This document shows, piece after piece, positions 56,383 to 64,000 of a DNA stretch of 64,000 bases (its first letter is position 1; each line of letters opens with the position of its first letter). The stretch is from Lantana camara (Eukaryota > Streptophyta > Magnoliopsida > Lamiales > Verbenaceae): contig CM074859.1 of assembly GCA_037501455.1 (NCBI GenBank), positions 93,258,894 through 93,322,893 of the forward strand, given 5' to 3'. The position numbers were made by a program, and so were the translations under genes. The notes beneath the pieces are model-generated. The model saw only the letters and a program-made list of their open reading frames with translations. It was not told the DNA's origin and did not search any database.

Positions 56383-59300
56383 GGTGGGCCTTAAGTAAGT
56401 AGGTATGTTATCAGTTATTACGTATCATAATCAATATTTAATAATTAATAATAACCACAAAACCATTTGTAGGCACGAAATATACCATCATCATTCATCA
56501 TGCTAATTAATTCCGCTTACTCGAGAATCGCATTCATTTGATCAGTAAATAATCCTGACTAGTATTTTTTTAATTGAATCATATCAATAATTAGATTGTA
56601 CGTATAATGTGACTTTAACGTTGAATATTATACTCATTTAATTAAAACTTTTGAATAAATATAATTATTATTGATCAAAAAATTTTACATTTTAGAACTT
56701 ACAGGAAAAAAAAAAGAAGAAAAATATAATATTAGATTATTAGTTTATTCACTATTTTTGGTATTACTTGGAAACTACCATCACAAATGAAAAAAAGAAA
56801 ATGTAATAATTTAGTGAAAAATATCATTTTTTAAATAGCTAAATTTGTAATTACATTTTGAATAAAAAAATTTATAATTTAATAATTAAATCTAACTCAA
56901 ATATATAATAGTTTATTCCTATTCTCCAACCCAATATTTACCCCACTCTGACAAGTTATTATATCAATAAAGTCCCTTTACTACTAAATAAGTAGATATT
57001 ATTAATCGATCTCAAAATTGATTCAACCCAAATTGTGTGGAAAAAACAAGTAAATGTATTATATATTTTATATACAAATACTTTTAAAAATATTATTTTA
57101 TCGTATTATATTGTGTCGGACATCCAAAATTCTTCACGTGGGATTAAAAGAAATACTCATATCACTATATTTATATCGTATCATATCATATATATATCAT
57201 TATATTTGTATCCGTACATCCTAAATTATATATGTATGTTTATCTCTTTAAATTCTAAAATAGTAAACATAATTTAGCTAGTCAGTGCACTTGAGTATAA
57301 GAATCGTATCAATTTTTAATTAAATGTCAAATCAATTATTCCATCTTTTAAAGTGTTCGTAATTCTTCGTCTGCGTGGGGAGATAAAAAAAAAAAAAAAA
57401 AAAGAAAGAAAAAATTGAACTAACTACCTAGTTTATAAATTTTAATTTCATTTGTGGCTTATTTAGTTAAGAAATAAAATATTTATATCTTCTTGGTATT
57501 AAAAATAAAAGAAAAATAATATAATTTAAAATAACATTTAATGCAATATTAAATTAAAAAAGTATTGGGATTCCTTAATGAGAGGTAGTAAGAAGCTAGG
57601 AGTAGGTGCGGGTTACTAATACGTACGTGTGCATATTATATGTAGCTAAGCTAAGCTAAGCTTAGGCTGCAACTGCATGCTGCTTTGCTGCTGCCATTAG
57701 ATTCTCACTGTTGCTATCTTTTACTTGCTTAACTCACTAACTTCTTAACCCAATATAATATTGCATTATTGCACCCCAACATTCAATATTCTACTTCCCA
57801 ACAAATAATATATTATAAAGGAAAAATTATATTCAATTACTTACAGATTTTGCTTAATTACAACTCTATTTTTATTTTTTGCGTATTTATAATATAATCC
57901 CTAAATTTTATATTGCGTTTGAGGTCCCTGAAATCTGTTAGGTTTTCATTAAATTGATCAGTTGTCTTTCCGAAATTTCAAAAAAAAAGACAGAGATCGT
58001 TTTGTTATTAAAAAGAAACCGTAGTAATAAATTCAAAAGTAATTTAGGAAGGACAACTAACCAATCTAACGGACGTCAGTGACCTCAAACACAATGTAAA
58101 GTTTAGAGAGTACATGGTAAATATGGAAAGAATAAGGATTAAATTATAATTAGTTCAAATCTGAGGGTAATTGAATGTAATTATTCCTTTTATAAAATAT
58201 GAACATTTTTTTCTAATTCATTATTATTTTTAATTAATCATTCTTATTTTGTAAATGCAAGAAAATATAATTTATAATAAATTAATAATTACTTGATTTG
58301 ATTTCATATGAATGAACATTATTAAACGCACTGTAAAATTTGTGAATTTTGAATTAATAAAGCTAGTTTTCTTTGGGAATGTAATTAGTTAGAGGTAAAA
58401 AGGTTAACAAACATAACTTTTGATGACAGCTTTGATGATTTGATTTGTCATAAAATTGATGAAGGGAAAAGGCTGGACACTCAACATGGCTACCAGATTT
58501 TCACCCTGTATCTTCCCTTACTCCATTTGTAACTGCAAATTTCAAAACAAAAAACTAGCTTCTATACAATGTATAATGCAATATACAAAAAAAAGTAGTC
58601 TTTTCAAGTAGGAATTTTCTTGGATTCACACTCATGACACATTCGGACACAAACACGATAATAAATACACAATATAACATAAACACAACGATAATATTGA
58701 CGTAAATTTATAATGTGATAAGTATTCGTTACAATAAGATATGTGAAAAGTAGTTGAGTTTTGTAAATTTTGATTCTTTTATAAGTATAACAGGATAAAG
58801 TTACAAAATCAAGATTCAAGAAATTGAAATTTAGAGAGAGATAGACGATGTGGAATTAATGATGAGGGGGAAAAAGTGTTGGCAGTTAAAGAAAGGGCAA
58901 GCATTCATATATTTAGAATACCGTTAGATTGTTAATGGTGGCGTTGGGTAATGTCGAGCAGATATGTGTGTGTGCACTGATGAAGGCCATCAGCTCAGCA
59001 CACAAAGCATACGAAAGCATACAAATTGGTGCAAAGTCCCATTGCCTAACAATTTAAGGATGCTTTTGCATCTTCCCATGCCCCTTTACTATCCCTTTTT
59101 GGCTTCCACAAACATACCATAATTCAGTAATTCTCTCTCACACATTTGTCTTTTAGCCTTAGGCCCCCTTTTTAATTCCCAACTCTTTTGTTTTTTCTTC
59201 TTAATTTAATTACTCCCTCCCTAGTGATGGTAATTATTATTATCTTGGAATTTGAGCTTTCAATAATAAATTGGATGTGATGTGTGAATTTGCTTTTGAA

Positions 59301-59865
59301 AACTAGAGATCATTTAATATATTTAAATATTTTTATCTTTTACGAAATTAAATAATTATTATTCATACTAATTTAGATAAAAATATTATAAATTTAATTT
59401 TCAAAATCTTAAAAATTACGAATTTATTAATTTTATTATAATTTAGTTGATTTTATGAGCGAATTAATCATTTTATTCATAATTTAAATATTTTTTAAAA
59501 ATTAAAAGAAAAAAAAAAATAGATTTATTTGTTAACTATTTAAATTTAATTTAATTCTAAAATTACTTTAATATTGAGTTAATTTTTATAATTATTTTAA
59601 TTTTAACTTTTAAATTTTAAATTAAGGGTATAAATGTCCGTTTGTCCATTAATTGGCCTAAATTTCAAAGAAGTGATGTTATATGTAATTTTAACTCATA
59701 GGGCTAGAGTATAATATTTCCATCTAAGTGAATATGAGTTGGAATTATACAAATTCATACGAAGTATAAATGTAAAAAACTCTGTATTTAATGAAATCTC
59801 AGTAAATAGGTTATTGTTTTTCAAGCTTGTTTTCATAATTTTTTCTAGGCTCTCCATGTCTAAGT
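56382..59865. other. Long AT-rich intergenic stretch
   Basis: About 3.5 kb with homopolymer A/T runs and no supported gene. Small features: an A19 run near 57387-57405, GCTAAGCTAAGCTAAGC at 57645-57661, and a short hairpin at 58966-59004. ORFs of 60-80 codons here are AT-rich chance frames. Confidence 0.6.
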
Positions 59866-60065
59866 AGGGGTGTAAAAAATGAATCCGACCCGAGAACCCA
59901 ATCTAACAAACCCACCTAAATATTTGGTTAGTGTTTGGGTTTTTTCAAGTCGGGTCGACCTGAAAATGAACACGAGAAAGAGAGAGAAAATTCGGGTGGA
60001 TTCAGGTTGACCCAAAAAATTATTCAGGGTCAAAACCCAAAATCCACCCTGATCGAGTCGATTTC
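59866..60065. repeat. GGGTC/GACCC-rich dispersed repeat
   Basis: GGGGTGTAAAAAATGAATCC followed by alternating GACCCGA, GGGTTTT, GGGTCGACC and CAAAACCC blocks. This is a form of short repeat common in plant intergenic DNA. It ends where Tat E sequence starts; superfamily not determined. Confidence 0.45.
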
Positions 60066-60405
60066 TGGCTGCCTTGTAGCATGAACAGACGTCGATCGAC
60101 CACTTGAATTTATAGTGATGGGGAGATCCTCGAGGTGTTATCGAGCTACGAGAACGAGAGCAAAGTGAGCTAAAGGCCGACTTGGGATGGTTGGGGTTGG
60201 ACCCAATGTCGGTACTCCGACGCTCAAGTCAGTTATTGATCTAGAGAGAAAAAGTCGAGTTGACTTAAAGTGCAATAAATAAGCTTACCAAATGACATTT
60301 ATGAGGGTGTATTTATACTTTGGGGGTTAATGATGGCCTTTAGTACATTTTTGCAGGTGCATTTAATGCCTCCCAGGTAAGGTACGGAAGTACAGTTTGC
60401 ATTTA
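60066..60405 (-). mobile_element. Tat E 3' LTR fragment
   Basis: On the minus strand it has GTATAAAT (60318-60311) as a TATA box and ACTTGAGCGTCGGAGTACCG (near 60226-60207), the U5 block seen in the Tat C LTR. The U3 side is short and no clear terminal TG is visible, so this is a truncated LTR. The extra ORF on the plus strand follows, as in Tat D. Confidence 0.65.
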
Positions 60406-62297
60406 ATGCAGGGGCAGTTGGAGGCATAGAAACGGGACCCTCGACGTCTGGTCGATATGGGCTGAGAGATGAAGTTGAAGAAGAGGAGTACTTTCCCGAT
60501 GGAGCAGAATCTCCGACCTACCGTGTAGAGAAAGATCATTGGGATGTGAAGTGTAAGATAACGGCCAAGATGTTTGAGTCGGTCCTGGAACTTTTTTTCA
60601 ATGGAGCCCTCGAGTATGGAGGTTATAGCATCATTCGACCGAAGAAGGGGCAGAAACTGACCGATCCTCCCCTCCCCCCCCCCCCCCCAAAAACTGCATA
60701 GCCGTGACCTACAAGATGGTCACCTCTGGCTTCCGGGTCCATCTCGACGATGACTTGCTCGAGCTTTTGAACACCCTCAAATTTGCCGGATCCAACTGAT
60801 GCCCAATGCATACGCCATGGTCAATGGGATGCGGATTCTGATGAGATACTTTAGGTTCTCGATGCGAGGGGTTATCGAGGAACTATTCAAGACCTCCATA
60901 TCGACTGAGAAGTCAGGCTTTGGGCCGGGGTTTATCTCTCTTGCGGCCAAGACCAACTACAAACTTATCACTTCCCCCACTTCATCGAATGGCCTCGGGT
61001 GGAAAGAGCGGTTCATTTACATCGAGAGCGCGGTGGGCTGGCCCAGCTTACTCAATCGGGTTTGGAATTAGAAACCCCAAGCTGACCTTTCACGTGTACA
61101 GAGTCAAGTGGTCGAGCACCTTCTTGAGGGATATGAGGGCATTTGGGATGTTCGATTACAAATTCATGATTCGACCAGAAAATTTGGTGAATTTCGGCTT
61201 CGCTCCTAGAAACCGATCAGACAAATTTGACCCCGGTATACAGATGGGGGCTTGACTCGAGGCCTTGATTCCCCTTTCCATTATTTGAGTTCAATTCTAC
61301 AAGTTTTAAATCGATGTTAAATTTTATAATCGATTTCGATTCTAACCACTTATCGTACATCTCACAGATCGATTTATCATAGCATCCAGGTTCACAGAGA
61401 TGATGAAAGATATGCTAGAGGATGTTGGCCTGTCGAACCAAGAGGAGGTCGATCTACTGCGGCCCATGGTCGAGGCTCAGATGCCAACCATCACACAATA
61501 TAAAACCATAGACTCCATACTCCCAGCACCGACCGCGAGCCAGGCTCATCCCCTACATAAGTCGAAAAGGGGGAAAGAGACGGTGGTTGGGGAGAGTGAC
61601 CACCGAAAGAAGAAATATAGAAAGGAGAAGGAGACCCGACCCGGTACTCCTAAAATAGTTAACACTGGCAAAGGCGTATCCCACCCACACATTCAAAGTC
61701 CCCGAGTCGGATATGGTTGACTTTTTCAAGATGCTGAAAATCACAGACCCGCACTTTCTCGAGGGACTATGGAGCGTCGACCAAGAGGGTCGGGCTAGGC
61801 GCGTGGGCTTCCATCCAAGAGACTGCAGGGCGATGGGTTCTTTGTATGCCAATTCCCAAACAGTGATCGACCACAAGAGTCGGTGGGAGTCGAGCGACTT
61901 GGAGTTGGAGATGTCTGTGGCGACCAAAATTCCGAGAGTAAACTATGTATCCCTTTCTGATCCAATTTCCTCCTTAGTATCCGCTTATTCGTAACTTGGT
62001 TTTTCTTGACATTATACAACTCTGTAAAGATGTTTACCACATGAATCGGAGATCCCAGATCTACCGAGAAGGGCGAGAGAGGCTGAAGATGAAGGTTGGG
62101 GTCGAGACTGACGTCGAGCCCTTAAAGAGTTAGGTGATGGCCGGCCAAGCTACCCAGAAGAAGGTCGAGACTGCGCTTGCCAAACAGCAGGCCGACAACC
62201 CCACGGCGAGCTAAAGAACAAGTTGGCGGATCTCAACAAGAGGCTGCTCGAAGCCAACAAGAGGATCGATGACCATGTCCTCAAAAGAGTCAACATT
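60406..62297 (+). pseudogene. Antisense extra ORF of Tat E, frameshifted and truncated
   Basis: The first frame begins about 60406 (MQGAVGG...) and reaches YGGYSIIRPKKGQKLTDPP. A C15 tract (60674-60688) comes next. Beyond it the domain continues in another frame (AVTYKMVTSGFRVHL), then again in the first (MPNAYAMVNGMRILM, SPTSSNGLGWKERFIYI), and again shifted (61400-61720, lysine-rich). The end has a coiled-coil-like segment (LNKRLLEANKRIDDHVLKR) cut by the copia LTR at 62298. It is homologous to the Tat C and Tat D extra ORFs. It also carries an in-frame stop after VWN (61069-61071). Function unknown. Confidence 0.75.
60674..60688. repeat. C15 homopolymer inside the Tat E extra ORF
   Basis: It sits between the two halves of the conserved domain and coincides with a change of reading frame, as slippage would produce. 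Confidence 0.85.
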
Positions 62298-62733
62298 TGT
62301 TGGGAAAAACAAACAGAAACGCAGCGGAAATTTAAAAATTTTCCAACTAAGCAAGGATCAAATCTTGCAATTCCTATTCTCAAATTCGTAGAGATCAAGA
62401 AACTCACATAGTTAGTAGCTTTTTTGACACGTTCTAGCCGACAAAGAACGCTCTTCACGCGGCTTGATCCCCAAAAGCTCATTAGAATCTTTCAAGACTC
62501 CACGATAGCAGCCCCCTAGAGAAATAGTCCACTAACCGCGACCATGATCCGAATAGGGAGAATGCTAGTTCTATATTCGGTGTTTAGGCTCTAGGGTTTA
62601 GTGTATAATTTTAGATAAGGAGAAATTTTTGGTGTCATCTTTTTCCATGGGGTTTGAACCCCTTTATTTATAAGGCTAGGGTTCGAACCCCTTATCCCTG
62701 TTCGACAAGGATTCCAAACTCCTTTTGGAAAGG
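62298..62733 (-). mobile_element. Copia LTR of the copia B family, partial
   Basis: TGTTGGGAAAAAC... is closely similar to the first 440 bases of 17623-19495, including CTAGTTCTATATTCGGTG and the GGTTTGAACCCC block. It is inserted in the Tat E extra ORF and interrupted at 62734; the remainder is beyond the window. Confidence 0.85.
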
Positions 62734-64000
62734 TGTAACGCCCCAACGTTCGGCATTTCAGGTATGAACGCCACATGTGAGTTTGAGAGTTTTAATTTAA
62801 TTGTTATTTGATCATTTCTTTAATTTTCCATGTCATGGCATAATTTTATAAAATTTTATTCTAAGTATTTTTATGAAATTCATATTAAATTCATACTTAT
62901 TGCATAAATTGAACTTGATTGTAACGTGAATTAAATTCCCGAGCATGATCTAATTTCTTTTACGTCTTTACTTGACCATTTTCATGATTTTGGGGACTCA
63001 ATTGCATGAATTATTTGTTGGACTTAATTGCTCATTTAATATGGAATTGAACCTAATTGCATGACTTAAAATTGGAGGGACTTAATAGCAATTTGGAACA
63101 TTTCTTCTTGGTACATAGCAACATATCACGTACCTTGTCTTCATTTCATACAAAACATTTCACACATTTCATGCATTGCTTCATTGTCCATCGAGCCAAA
63201 CCCTACTTGGAAGAGAGGGAAATTTCATCATTTCAAGCTTTAATTTGTGGGATTTGTGATCATTGAAGCATCATCAACATCATATCTTCATCTCTTCTCC
63301 CATTTCTCTCATTTGAGGTAATTTTGGAGTTTTATTGATTTTCATGAAATGAAGGTGTTAGAGAGGGCTTGGTTATGACTTGGTTAATTTGTGTATTTAT
63401 TGTTGGGAGTATGTGTATGGACTTTGAGCTTAAGATTGATGCATATTTCTTGTGATTTTTGGACTTGAAGCCTGAGTGTAGATATGGGTTTGGATTGATT
63501 GATTCTTGATGATCTAACGTGGAATTAGGTGTTTTTATAAGTTGTTATTGATCTATATGTATGCTAGCATGTATATTTCTTCAAATATGTGCATTTAATC
63601 TTGGTTTGAAGTCATTTGGATGGTTGGTTTGTTGGTACGTTGTTTCCCCTGTTTTGCTGCTGCTGCGTACTTGGTCGCGCCCGCGACCTGATTTACGTGT
63701 AAAACCGGTCGCGGCCACCACCCGATTTTGGCCTAGTTTCGAGATTTGAAAATTTTGAATGAAAATTCGGTCAAAAATACTTGGTCACGACCGTGACCCT
63801 TTTATGAAGAAAATTAGTCACGACCGCGACCAAATTTTGGGCATGTTTCGAGATTTTGAAAAATTGGAGGAAATTCGGGCAAAAATACTTGGTCGCGACC
63901 GCGACCCTTTTGTGAAGGATTTTGGTCACGCCCGCCACCCTGCTTCTTTTCTGCATGAAAATTTGTTTTTTTAACTTTTCTTGCATAGTTTTATTGGCTT
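62734..64000 (+). mobile_element. Chromovirus-type LTR, running off the window
   Basis: TGTAACGCCCCAACG... matches the start of the chromovirus LTRs (TGTAAAGCCCC at 42621; TGTGACACCCC on the minus strand at 4667), plus-oriented and of another family. The left flank is AAAGG. It holds the palindrome cluster and a tandem repeat near its right end. ORFs at 63057-63266 and 63561-63974 have no recognisable domain. Confidence 0.85.
63673..63939. repeat. GGTCGCGACCGCGACC palindrome cluster and tandem repeat
   Basis: Members: GGTCGCGCCCGCGACC (63673-63688), a mutated one at 63707-63722, GGTCACGACCGTGACC (63783-63798), AGTCACGACCGCGACC (63816-63831), GGTCGCGACCGCGACC (63891-63906) and GGTCACGCCCGCCACC (63924-63939). 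Copies are embedded in a repeat of about 108 bases marked by TTTCGAGATTTTGAAAA and CAAAAATACTTGGTC (63738 onward and 63847 onward). Confidence 0.9.

Noticed and set aside
57680..57715. GCTGCTGCCATTAGATTCTCAC resembling a miR172 star strand
   Set aside because: Several mismatches, and no complementary AGAATCTTGATGATGCTGCAT-like arm within a few hundred bases.
58966..59004. Hairpin TGTGTGC-ACTGATG ... CATCAG-CTCA-GCACACA as a possible microRNA precursor
   Set aside because: The stem is short and bulged, and neither arm matches a plant microRNA family I know. Small-RNA data would be needed.

Overview
The window is plant nuclear DNA, almost certainly from a eudicot. It is one deep pile of nested LTR retrotransposons with a small two-gene island in it. 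The evidence is intron-bearing plant genes with GT-AG junctions, Ty3/gypsy elements of chromovirus and Tat type, Ty1/copia elements, a CACTA element, and Mutator-type foldback MITEs with 9-base target duplications. Nothing looks bacterial, viral or organellar. I cannot name the species.

Left part (1-47847). The base layer is a plus-strand Tat-type Ty3/gypsy element, here called Tat C. Its gag-protease relic is at 16691-17622, its RNase H/integrase relic at 38180-40440, its antisense extra ORF at 44025-46630 and its 3' LTR at 47007-47847. Into its gag went a copia LTR (LTR D, 1-708 and 16563-16690). Into that went a chromovirus solo LTR (709-16562, perfect CTAGA duplication). That solo LTR was split again by a gag-only chromovirus element (1252-10962) and by another solo LTR (11104-15029). 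Between the Tat C gag and pol lie two minus-strand copia elements, A and B, fused by a deletion at 27268/27269. Copia B carries a complete but internally deleted Tat element, Tat D (19503-26037, CTCCC duplication). The 5' LTR of copia A carries a CACTA element (36466-38090, TTA duplication). A further LTR-like block (about 41320-44030) holds a chromovirus solo LTR (42621-43932, CTTTA duplication). No element here looks autonomous; every pol or gag is interrupted.

Gene island (47848-60065). A plus-strand gene for an alpha-crystallin/HSP20-like domain protein (coding 49275-49967) faces a minus-strand, four-exon papain-type cysteine protease of the xylem cysteine peptidase (XCP) family (51859-50510, 355 residues). 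Upstream of the protease are a TATA box and an exact match to the tracheary-element cis-element CTTNAAAGCNA. The rest of the island is AT-rich and holds three foldback MITEs, a tRNA-derived SINE-like insertion, a CT microsatellite and no other gene I can support.

Right end (60066-64000). A minus-strand Tat fragment (Tat E) with its antisense extra ORF is cut by a copia LTR (62298), which is cut by a chromovirus LTR (62734) running off the window.

The most unusual signal is a recurring one. Several unrelated LTRs each carry a cluster of short perfect palindromes. All are built on a CG-NN-CG core, but the arm sequence is family-specific, and the outer base pairs covary between copies so that the symmetry is kept (41395-41657, 43454-43632, 63673-63939, 13340-13430, 9906-9996, 3567-3687).
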